This document shows, piece after piece, positions 1 through 5,243 of a stretch of 6,328 bases of DNA (its first letter is position 1; every line of letters begins with the position of its first letter). The notes beneath the pieces are model-generated. The model was not told the origin of the DNA. It saw only the letters and a program-made list of their open reading frames with translations, and made no database searches. Source of the DNA: an archaeon (GTDB taxonomy: Archaea; Thermoplasmatota; Thermoplasmata; Methanomassiliicoccales; Methanomethylophilaceae); the NCBI GenBank assembly GCA_024399225.1, contig JAKSHV010000066.1:1-6328 (forward strand). Reading direction: 5' to 3'. Position numbers and translations under genes: made by a program.

Positions 1-152
1 CTGAATTCTTCAACAGGAAGAACGGAGGAAGTCTTGCGGAAAGGAAGGAACGTGATGAAGAGATTATCTTGAACAGGTCCGCCATCGTGGCCGCTTCGGC
101 CAAGATGGCGACCATAATCTACACACTGGTGGTAAAAGACAGGCATTGGTGA
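1..152 (+). CDS. C-terminal fragment of probable IS110/IS116-type transposase (5' end outside window)
   Basis: The third forward frame is open from the window edge to TGA at 150-152 and gives 49 residues. A charged stretch rich in K, E and R is followed by RSAIVAASAKMATIIYTL (visible residues about 25-42) and ends in KDRHW. The pattern A-x-x-A-x-x-(R/A)-K-(L/M)-x-x-I-(I/V)-(Y/W)-x-(L/M) is the C-terminal helix that closes the transposase_20 domain of IS110/IS116/IS902 proteins. These are DEDD-type recombinases that insert DNA through a programmable guide RNA. Only this tail is visible, so neither the catalytic DEDD residues nor the domain serine can be checked. The frame faces the suf operon convergently. 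The family call rests on one short motif and is moderate; another transposase family is possible. Confidence 0.55.
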   Translation, partial: EFFNRKNGGSLAERKERDEEIILNRSAIVAASAKMATIIYTLVVKDRHW

Positions 153-160
153 TTACGAAA

Positions 161-445
161 AGATCCAGGGTCCTAAGAGATAGGGCCGAATGTCTGGCAC
201 GTATACCTCTTTGGTGGATCCGCGAAGGCGGATGGAACCGTTTGGAAAAGGTGCATAACACAAGGTCCAATGGGCATAATGGTACCGTGGGAAATCTCTG
301 AATGAGATAGGCCCGAGCCGGAAGATAAAGTTGCCAACTTGTCAAGATTCTGAATCGAAAATATGGTGTTTTAGCGACCCAACCACAACCCTCAGCGAAA
401 GCTTTATTCCACATAGGTTGTTTTTAGGGTTGAGCCGCTATTTTT
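161..445 (+). ncRNA. candidate structured RNA (bridge/seek-RNA-like) downstream of the transposase
   Basis: No convincing reading frame covers 153-461. The plus strand instead folds into successive stem-loops: 169-174 with 182-187 (6 bp, one G-U, 7-nt loop); 205-252, an extended arm of four helices (ACCU/AGGU, UUU/AAA, GGU/ACC, and AUCCGC/GCGGAU capped by GAAG) separated by asymmetric internal loops; 294-298 with 304-308; 324-332 with 336-343 (one bulge); and a long terminal hairpin at 372-440 followed by T5. Helices with internal loops next to an IS110-type transposase recall the guide RNAs of this family, which sit 3' of the gene in the IS1111 subgroup. That identity is inference. The pairings were found by eye, no energies were computed, and the 5' end of any transcript is unknown. 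Confidence 0.38.
372..445 (+). terminator. long hairpin plus T5 run, probable end of the plus-strand transcript
   Basis: Positions 372-384 pair with 428-440 in 11 of 13 positions (TAGCG/CGCTA outer, CAACC/GGTTG inner). Inside this, ACAACC (385-390) pairs perfectly with GGTTGT (416-421), and AGC-GAAA-GCT (394-403) forms a small GNRA-type hairpin. T5 follows directly at 441-445, and another T5 lies inside the fold at 421-425. Read on the minus strand the hairpin is 21 nt past the sufB stop but is followed by A's rather than T's, so it is better placed to end leftward-origin (plus-strand) transcription. It may still shield the 3' end of the suf mRNA. Confidence 0.45.
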
Positions 446-461
446 ACACCTGATAAGAGGT

Positions 462-1868
462 TTACTGCTGACCTGCAGTTATATCGAAACTGATCAGACG
501 GTTGAGTTCGACGGCATATTCCATGGGGAGTTCGTTGCTGAACGGCTGCAGGAATCCCATCAGGATCATCTGCGTCGCCTCATCACGGGACACACCGCGG
601 CTCATCAGATAGTAAAGCTGGTCCTCGCTGATCTTGGAGACCGATGCCTCGTGCTCCAGGTACGATGTCGAGTTGTCCACCTTGTTGTTGGGTACGGTAT
701 CGCTGAACGAGATTCCGTCAAGGATGAGGGTGTCGCACTGCTCGTTCGCACGTGAACCGGCCGCATCGGGGGCGATGTAGATCTTTCCTCTGAAGTTGGA
801 GGTTCCTCCGCCACGGGAGATGGATTTCGAGATGATGCTCGAGGTCGATCCCCTTCCGAGGTGGATCATCTTCGCACCGGTGTCCTGGAACTGTCCCGGA
901 CCTGCCACAGCTACGGAATTTACCGATCCGTGGGAACGAGTTCCCTTAAGGACGCAACAGGGATACTTCATACAGGTCTTGGAACCGATGTTTCCGTCAA
1001 CCCACTCCATGAGTCCGTCGTCGTCCACAACGGCCCTCTGGGTGACCAGGTTGAGGACGGAGTTGGACCAGTTCTGGATGGTGGTGTACCTCATCTTCGC
1101 ACGTTTTCCAACGAAGATCTCGATGACTCCCGAATGGAGGGATTCCTCGGAGTACATGGGTGCGGTGCATCCCTCGACGTAGTTGAGCTCTGCATCGTCG
1201 TCGACGATGATAAGGGACCTCTCGAACTGTCCGCTCTTCTTGTTGTTGATACGGAAGTATGCCTGGAGAGGCATCTCGAGCTTGACCCCCTTGGGGACGT
1301 AGATGAAGCTTCCTCCGGACCATACGGCACCGTTCAGTGCTGAGTATTTGTTGTCCCTGATGGGGACCAGGGTTCCGAAGTACTTCCTGAACAGTTCGGG
1401 ATACTCCCTGAGTCCGGTGTCGGTGTCGGTGAAGATGACTCCCTTCTCCTCGACCTCCTTCAGCATGTTGCCGTAGACAGCCTCGGATTCGTAGTGGGCG
1501 GACACTCCGGAGAGGTACTTCCTCTCGGCCTCGGGGATACCGAGTTTCTCGAAGGTGTTCTTGACATCCTCGGGAACATCATCCCAGCTCTGGGACACCT
1601 TGTCGGACACACGGGTGAAGTAGGTGAAATCCTGGAAATCGATGTCCTCCAGCGAAGGCCCGAACCTGGGCTGATGGTGTTCGAAGAATGCTCCGAGTGC
1701 CTCGAGCCTGAATTCGAGCATCCACTCGGGTTCGTTCTTTGCCTTGGAGATCTCGCGTACGATCTCCTCGTCCAGACCTTTGCGGGTCTGGAACACGGCC
1801 TGTGCGTTGTCACGGAACTCGTAACGTGCACGGTCGTCGTTGTCGAATATAGGTAACTCGTTGGTCAT
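462..1868 (-). CDS. sufB: SufB, Fe-S cluster assembly scaffold subunit
   Basis: The protein has 468 residues, close to Gram-positive SufB (about 465), and is a cytosolic beta-helix scaffold that works with SufC and SufD to build Fe-S clusters. Hallmarks in order: [10 protein letters not shown] (46-55), [20 protein letters not shown] (95-114), YESE (126-129), [15 protein letters not shown] (181-195), QAYFRIN (202-208), VEGCTAP (231-237), YTTIQNW (261-267), GNIGSK (292-297), KYPCC (301-305), GAKMIHLG (331-338), EQCDTLI (376-382), [22 protein letters not shown] (404-425) and [12 protein letters not shown] (447-458). Cys378 and Glu407 align without gaps to E. coli SufB Cys405 and Glu434, which are needed for cluster formation. 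The start ATG (1866-1868) overlaps the sufU stop as ATGA and has AGGAGA seven bases upstream. An open frame continues upstream of this ATG, but that sequence is sufU in another frame. It is the last gene of the operon. Cys299 and Cys304 look additional to the usual set. Confidence 0.97.
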   Translation of the reverse strand: MTNELPIFDNDDRARYEFRDNAQAVFQTRKGLDEEIVREISKAKNEPEWMLEFRLEALGAFFEHHQPRFGPSLEDIDFQDFTYFTRVSDKVSQSWDDVPEDVKNTFEKLGIPEAERKYLSGVSAHYESEAVYGNMLKEVEEKGVIFTDTDTGLREYPELFRKYFGTLVPIRDNKYSALNGAVWSGGSFIYVPKGVKLEMPLQAYFRINNKKSGQFERSLIIVDDDAELNYVEGCTAPMYSEESLHSGVIEIFVGKRAKMRYTTIQNWSNSVLNLVTQRAVVDDDGLMEWVDGNIGSKTCMKYPCCVLKGTRSHGSVNSVAVAGPGQFQDTGAKMIHLGRGSTSSIISKSISRGGGTSNFRGKIYIAPDAAGSRANEQCDTLILDGISFSDTVPNNKVDNSTSYLEHEASVSKISEDQLYYLMSRGVSRDEATQMILMGFLQPFSNELPMEYAVELNRLISFDITAGQQ

Positions 1869-2302
1869 TCGCGGATCTCCTGTCCCAGTGCCTTGCGGAC
1901 ACCCTTCCAGCCGATCTTGGCGCAGTTGATGCGGGCCGGTTCCTTGGGAACGTTTGCGAAGCAGTCGGCCTCCTCCAGGGAGTCCTCGTCGCAGGGTTCC
2001 AGATTCATCAGTTTGTCGAACGTATCGGCAAGTACCAGGGCCTCCGCCCTCGTCTTGCCCCTGAGCAGTTCGGTCATAATGGAGCACGATGCACAGGAGA
2101 TGGAACATCCGGTTCCGTGCCAGCAGAGGTCCTTGATGACCTCTCCGTCCATCTTGATCTGAACATGGACGTCATCGATGCAGCTGGCACTCGCCATGTG
2201 CACCGACACGTAGCTTTCATCGCCTTCGCGTTTGTTGCGGGGATACTTGATGTGGTCGGTCAGGATCTCCCTCATGAACTGGGGGTCGTCAGAAATAGAC
2301 AT
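1865..2302 (-). CDS. sufU: SufU, zinc-type sulfurtransferase / scaffold-like protein
   Basis: The protein has 145 residues, the usual SufU length. It takes persulfide sulfur from SufS and passes it to the SufBCD scaffold. The N-terminal [12 protein letters not shown] (13-24) is the family start motif. The expected zinc ligands are Cys41, Asp43, Cys66 (GTGCSIS) and Cys127 (PARINC). The roughly 60-residue spacing between the last two includes the insertion that separates SufU from IscU, where this spacing is about 43. Unusual points: the first site reads SASCIDD instead of the common NPTCGD, and the Cys66 segment carries extra cysteines at 70 and 73, with others at 60, 104 and 114. The ATG (2300-2302) has GGAGG nine bases upstream and lies inside the sufS 3' end (14-nt overlap). 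The stop overlaps the sufB start. The longer upstream frame is sufS sequence. Confidence 0.95.
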   Translation of the reverse strand: MSISDDPQFMREILTDHIKYPRNKREGDESYVSVHMASASCIDDVHVQIKMDGEVIKDLCWHGTGCSISCASCSIMTELLRGKTRAEALVLADTFDKLMNLEPCDEDSLEEADCFANVPKEPARINCAKIGWKGVRKALGQEIRE

Positions 2303-3515
2303 CGAGATAATCCTCCGTGTGTTTTGCGGCGTCGAGGAAGGCCTGAATGTCCTCCTCATCGTTGTAGATGTAGAACGAGGCACGTACGGTGGCGGGCGAA
2401 CCGGTGAACACCGGCAGAAGCTTAGCGCAGTGGGTTCCGGAACGTACGAACACGCCCTTGCTTCCGAGCCAGGTGGCGGTGTCCTGTGCGAATACGGTCT
2501 CATGGTTGAAGGTGACGAGACCAGCGTCCGCATCGGGGTTGTAGACCTTCATCTTCTGCATATCCTTCATTCCGTCGACGGCCATCCTCCTGAGTTTCTC
2601 CTCATGGTCATGGATGTCCTTGAAACCGATTCCCTGCAGATATCTGCAGGCCTCGGCAAGACCCAGTGCTCCAGATACGTTCTGGGTTCCGGCCTCGAAA
2701 CGGGAAGGTGGATCATCAAGGATTACATTGCCTTCGACATCGAAGCGGGCGTTCATCTCCCCTCCCCACATAAGCGGAGTGAGGTCCTCGAGAAGTTCCT
2801 TCTTCCCGTACATGACCCCTATTCCGGTGGGTCCGACCATCTTGTGGCCAGAGAAACAGAGGAAATCGGCATCGCTGTCCTTCACGTCGGTCTTGCGGTG
2901 GGGGACGGATTGCGCCCCGTCATCCACATAGAGTGCACCGACGGAATGGGTGATCTTCGCCATTTCCTTCACATCGATGGAGTAACCGAGAACGTTCGTG
3001 GTGCTTGCGAGACATACGACCTTGGTCCTCTCGTTGACGACCGATTTCAATCCGTCGGGAGTGATCCTTCCGTTCTCGTCGAGAGGAACGAACACGATCT
3101 TGGCCCCGGTCTGTTCTGCGACCCTGTACCAGGGAAGAACCACGGATGCGTGTTCATGGTAGGAGATGACAATCTCGTCATCCTTGCCGATCCTGTGTGC
3201 GAGTCCGAATGCCACCTGGTTGAGCCCCATGGTGTCCCCGCAGGTGAAACAAACCTCCTCGGGAGATGCGTTGATGAACTTGGCGACGGTCTCGCGACTT
3301 GCATCATAGGCCACATCGGCATCATGTGCCAGAGCATAATCTCCGCGTTTGGTGTTGGCGGTTATGCAGCGGTTGTAACGGTCTGCCTCATCGATGACCT
3401 GATTGGGCTTGAAGGTGGTTGCGCAGTTGTCCAGATAGACAAGTTTCTTGTCTTTGTAGAGTCCCCCGTTATCATACATGGGGAAATCCCTGCGGATGAT
3501 CTGTGCATCGATCAT
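2289..3515 (-). CDS. sufS: SufS, group II cysteine desulfurase
   Basis: The protein has 408 residues and is a PLP-dependent aminotransferase-V fold enzyme that converts cysteine to alanine and leaves a persulfide on its active-site cysteine. Motifs: YLDNCATTFKP (27-37), the PLP-stacking His122 in YHEHASVVLPW (119-129), DDGAQSVPH (198-206) with Asp199 and Gln202 at the cofactor, SGHK (222-225) with Lys225 as the Schiff-base lysine, FEAGTQN (273-279), and RSGTHCAKL (358-366) with Cys363 as the sulfur carrier. The C-terminal RASFYIYN (378-385) is typical of SufS. Departures: AAT is CAT at 31-33, the residue before the active-site His-Cys pair is Thr instead of His, and the position of the B. subtilis zinc-swapping histidine is Gln344. 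The ATG (3513-3515) overlaps the sufD stop (ATGA), with GGAGG ten bases upstream. Confidence 0.96.
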   Translation of the reverse strand: MIDAQIIRRDFPMYDNGGLYKDKKLVYLDNCATTFKPNQVIDEADRYNRCITANTKRGDYALAHDADVAYDASRETVAKFINASPEEVCFTCGDTMGLNQVAFGLAHRIGKDDEIVISYHEHASVVLPWYRVAEQTGAKIVFVPLDENGRITPDGLKSVVNERTKVVCLASTTNVLGYSIDVKEMAKITHSVGALYVDDGAQSVPHRKTDVKDSDADFLCFSGHKMVGPTGIGVMYGKKELLEDLTPLMWGGEMNARFDVEGNVILDDPPSRFEAGTQNVSGALGLAEACRYLQGIGFKDIHDHEEKLRRMAVDGMKDMQKMKVYNPDADAGLVTFNHETVFAQDTATWLGSKGVFVRSGTHCAKLLPVFTGSPATVRASFYIYNDEEDIQAFLDAAKHTEDYLDVYF

Positions 3516-4204
3516 ATCTTCAGGGCCTCCAGTGAATTGTATACCTCTGCTGCGAGGGATTTGTCGCTGAGGGAATCGATGATGGGTATGAGACTTCCGA
3601 CGGTGATCAGCCTGCGGCTCTCCGCTTCGGTAAGTCCGCGGCTCATGAGATAATACATCGCTTCGGGATCGTAAGCCCCGACGGCAGCACCGTGGCTTGC
3701 GTTGACCTCATTATCCTTGATCAGTAATGCGGGGGAGACCTCGCTGCGGGATCCTTCCGACAGGTTTGTGATCCTTCCCTCCTGACGGGTGTCGCTTCCG
3801 TGGGCACCGTTGACCACATCGGACGTACCGATGAAACGGAGTGTACCATCGCCGAGGTTGATTCCTGCCATCTTGGTGCGTGAAAGGGTGTTCCCTTCAT
3901 CGTGGATGGTATCGAAGGCGAAGACCTTCTTCATTCCGGGCTGACATACGGATGCAAGCCTGATGTTGCAGCTGGAACCGCGTCCGAGATGCACGGAAAG
4001 GTGCATGTCCATATCGCCGATGGAAAGGTCCACCATGTTAAGATCTAGCTGAGTACCCTCGTCTATGGAAAACTCAAGTTCGTTGTTGCCCGAGAGGTCA
4101 TCGTCGAACAGACAGTCGATCACCGAATCACAGGAGACCCTGCCCCCGCGAAGTTCGCTGGGTTTGCGGCAGATCGTCTCAGATTCCCCCGATGTTGACT
4201 GCAC
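3512..4204 (-). CDS. sufD: SufD, short form (about half usual length)
   Basis: The protein has 230 residues against about 420-440 for SufD of E. coli or Bacillus. The recognisable part is the end of the beta-helix and the C-terminal helices: SEVSPALLIKDNEVNASHGAAVG (154-176), then YYLMSRGLTEAESRRLI (184-200). His171 corresponds to E. coli SufD His360, needed for building the cluster; the partner Cys358 appears as Ala169. SufD dimerises with SufB and binds SufC. The N-terminal domain is absent, not merely frameshifted, because the preceding DNA is sufC. The start is a GTG (4202-4204), 26 bases inside sufC; no strong Shine-Dalgarno precedes it and no ATG occurs before codon 57, so the exact start is uncertain (a GTG at codon 28 is the alternative). 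The stop overlaps the sufS start. Confidence 0.87.
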   Translation of the reverse strand: MQSTSGESETICRKPSELRGGRVSCDSVIDCLFDDDLSGNNELEFSIDEGTQLDLNMVDLSIGDMDMHLSVHLGRGSSCNIRLASVCQPGMKKVFAFDTIHDEGNTLSRTKMAGINLGDGTLRFIGTSDVVNGAHGSDTRQEGRITNLSEGSRSEVSPALLIKDNEVNASHGAAVGAYDPEAMYYLMSRGLTEAESRRLITVGSLIPIIDSLSDKSLAAEVYNSLEALKI

Positions 4205-4994
4205 CGGATCCGCAGGAGGGGGATGCAGGCCTCTTCTCCTTCTTGATATGGATCCCGTATTCCCTCTCGAGAACGGAATATCCCTGGGAAGCGATCTTGT
4301 CCGCGAGCGAGCCGTCTCCCTCTACGGCGATGGTACCGTTCACTATGACGGCGGTGCGTTCGGGGCGGATGAGCTTGTATAGACGGTCGTAGTGGGAGAT
4401 CATCAGGAAGGTTGTTCCCTTCTGACGGAGATCGTTAACTGCATCGGCTACAAGTGCCAGAGCATCGACATCGAGTCCCGAATCAATCTCATCTAGGAAT
4501 GCAAGATCGGGTTGGAGAAGGATCATCTGAAGAACCTCGTTCCTCTTCTTCTCTCCTCCGGAATATCCGGCGTTGAGGTTCCTTGCCGCGAGTTCGGGAT
4601 TGAATCCCGTCCTCCTGCATGCATCCTCCATCTCCTTGCGGAATGCGTATGCGCCCACAGGCTGTCCGCGACGTGCGTTAACCCCCGCACGGTAGAATTC
4701 GGACGCGACTACTCCGGGAACCTCCGGTGGCGATTGGAATGCCATGAACATTCCTTTGCGTGCCCTGGTGTCCACGCTCATCTTAAGGAGGTCCTCTCCG
4801 TCAAGAGTGATGGTTCCGCTAGTGACCTCGTACTGCGGGGAACCCATCAGTACGTTCAGCAGTGTTGATTTTCCATGTCCGTTGGGGCCGAGAAGTGCAA
4901 TGCATTCGCCTTTACGAACTGTCAGGTTAAGATTGTGCAGGATCTGGTTTCCGCCGGCCTGAACCGACAGGCCCCTGATAATCAGTTCTTCCAT
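4179..4994 (-). CDS. sufC: SufC, ABC-type ATPase of the SufBCD complex
   Basis: The protein has 271 residues and is a soluble ABC ATPase that drives conformational change in SufBCD during cluster assembly; it is not a transporter. Walker A is GPNGHGKST (36-44), with His at the position more often Ser or Ala. The Q-loop is FQSP (86-89), the SufC-type signature YSGGEKKRNEVLQ spans 144-156, Walker B AFLDEIDSGLD spans 165-175 with Asp168 and Glu169, and the switch histidine is His201. The Lys/Pro/Gly-rich tail (251-271) with a lone Cys261 is unusual; its last codons double as the sufD start region. ATG at 4994 is chosen over an upstream in-frame TTG at 5009, because GGAG lies nine bases before the ATG and the TTG is itself part of that ribosome-binding site. 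It is the first gene of the operon. Confidence 0.97.
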   Translation of the reverse strand: MEELIIRGLSVQAGGNQILHNLNLTVRKGECIALLGPNGHGKSTLLNVLMGSPQYEVTSGTITLDGEDLLKMSVDTRARKGMFMAFQSPPEVPGVVASEFYRAGVNARRGQPVGAYAFRKEMEDACRRTGFNPELAARNLNAGYSGGEKKRNEVLQMILLQPDLAFLDEIDSGLDVDALALVADAVNDLRQKGTTFLMISHYDRLYKLIRPERTAVIVNGTIAVEGDGSLADKIASQGYSVLEREYGIHIKKEKRPASPSCGSGAVNIGGI

Positions 4995-5003
4995 GGGTGT
5001 AAA

Positions 5004-5009
5004 CTCCAA
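5004..5009 (-). promoter_or_regulatory. Shine-Dalgarno of sufC (decides the start)
   Basis: On the minus strand TTGGAG is followed by nine bases and then ATG (4992-4994). The GGAG core occupies 5004-5007. An in-frame TTG starting at 5009 is part of this site, so the ATG is the likely start codon. Confidence 0.75.
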
Positions 5010-5028
5010 TTTAGGTAATTCCTAAATT
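5008..5028. promoter_or_regulatory. proximal palindrome over the predicted sufC start site, candidate operator
   Basis: AATTTAGG (5008-5015) and CCTAAATT (5021-5028) are perfect inverted repeats around a 5-bp AT-only spacer. The site lies between the TATA-like box and the sufC Shine-Dalgarno, where a bound repressor would block transcription initiation. The TTAGG/CCTAA arms resemble half-sites of DtxR/IdeR-family iron regulators, but the spacing differs from the classical 19-bp iron box, so the regulator is unassigned. Confidence 0.5.
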
Positions 5029-5035
5029 CACGATT

Positions 5036-5044
5036 GTTTATAAG
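5036..5044 (-). promoter_or_regulatory. TATA-like box of the suf operon promoter
   Basis: The minus strand reads CTTATAAAC, a fair match to the archaeal TATA box. A start about 25 bp downstream would fall near 5015, giving a leader of roughly 20 bases that carries the Shine-Dalgarno. If the organism is bacterial, the same TATAAA could serve as a -10 element, though I see no good -35 at 17-bp spacing. Confidence 0.5.
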
Positions 5045-5046
5045 AA

Positions 5047-5080
5047 TTATCAATCGTTAATGGGTGTTAACGATTGATAA
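5047..5080. promoter_or_regulatory. perfect 14-bp inverted repeat upstream of the suf TATA box
   Basis: TTATCAATCGTTAA (5047-5060) and TTAACGATTGATAA (5067-5080) are exact reverse complements with a 6-bp spacer (tgggtg). A third copy of the half-site core, CGATTG at 5031-5036, touches the TATA-like box. The three cores are centred exactly 20 bp apart, about two helical turns, as expected for cooperative binding of a dimeric regulator on one face of DNA. As a hairpin it has no T run on the minus strand, so a DNA-binding site is more likely than a terminator. Confidence 0.6.
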
Positions 5081-5112
5081 ATACAAATGGATGGATACCA
5101 AGAAATGAGATC

Positions 5113-5133
5113 GAAAAAGCCCGAAAGGGCTTC
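5113..5133 (-). terminator. hairpin plus T run, probable terminator of the argD transcript
   Basis: On the minus strand AAGCCC-TTTC-GGGCTT (5132 down to 5117) forms a 6-bp stem with a 4-nt loop and runs directly into five T's (5118-5114). It lies between the end of argD and the suf promoter elements, separating the two transcription units. Confidence 0.6.
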
Positions 5134-5206
5134 TGCACCGCCTTCGGATTCAGTCCTGCAGGAGACGATTATTACGGTTTCAACTATAGAAAAGACAGCA
5201 AGTTAT

Positions 5207-5235
5207 GGTCCGGCAGATTCTGCACCTGCCGGACC
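5207..5235 (-). terminator. 10-bp GC-rich stem-loop directly after argD
   Basis: GGTCCGGCAG (5207-5216) and CTGCCGGACC (5226-5235) pair perfectly around a 9-nt loop, starting 8 bases past the argD stop. On the minus strand only a weak T-rich stretch follows. It could be a first terminator or a 3'-end-protecting hairpin, with the firmer T-run terminator 80 bases further on. Confidence 0.45.
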
Positions 5236-5243
5236 GAATGGTT

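Larger units (their letters stand above)
1..445 (+). mobile_element. 3' end of a probable IS110-family (IS1111-like) insertion element
   Basis: Seen: the C-terminal codons of a transposase-like protein (to 152), then a structured non-coding tail ending in a hairpin and a T run at 441-445, 16 bases before the sufB stop codon, in sequence visibly lower in GC than the neighbouring genes. IS110-family elements lack standard terminal inverted repeats, and the IS1111 subgroup keeps its non-coding RNA region on the 3' side of the transposase, which fits this layout. The right boundary is inferred and could lie anywhere between about 425 and 460. The left end is outside the window. A short inverted repeat (386-392 with 426-432) might be a subterminal repeat, but it also takes part in the terminal hairpin. 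Confidence 0.45.
462..4994 (-). other. sufCDSUB operon with all genes overlapping
   Basis: The five genes lie head to tail without a gap. The overlaps are sufC/sufD 26 nt, sufD/sufS 4 nt (ATGA), sufS/sufU 14 nt and sufU/sufB 4 nt (ATGA). This implies one mRNA and translational coupling, which suits subunits needed in fixed proportion. No internal promoter or terminator stands out. The order matches the sufCDSUB operon of Bacillus and relatives rather than the minimal sufBC pair common in archaea. Confidence 0.93.

Noticed and set aside
64..414. 116-codon open frame on the minus strand opposite the transposase tail and non-coding region
   Set aside because: It is antisense to the transposase-like codons, its composition (runs of Pro, Arg, Cys, Leu) is not protein-like, no ribosome-binding site is evident, and the plus strand shows RNA-type pairing instead.
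1869..2108. 80-residue N-terminal extension of SufB in the same frame
   Set aside because: This DNA encodes sufU in another frame; the extension is low-quality sequence, and the ATG at 1868 has a Shine-Dalgarno and gives the normal SufB length.
2303..2533. 77-residue N-terminal extension of SufU
   Set aside because: It lies entirely within the sufS coding region; ATG at 2302 has GGAGG nine bases upstream and gives a 145-residue protein whose zinc ligands fall at standard positions.
2232..3653. 473-codon open frame on the plus strand opposite sufS and the end of sufD
   Set aside because: It is a mirror frame produced by codon bias in sufS; sufS has all catalytic motifs on the minus strand and the plus-strand translation shows no recognisable domain.
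4784..4792. TAAGGAGGT, a perfect Shine-Dalgarno-like string on the plus strand
   Set aside because: It sits inside sufC on the opposite strand, where it encodes conserved residues, and no plausible gene begins after it.
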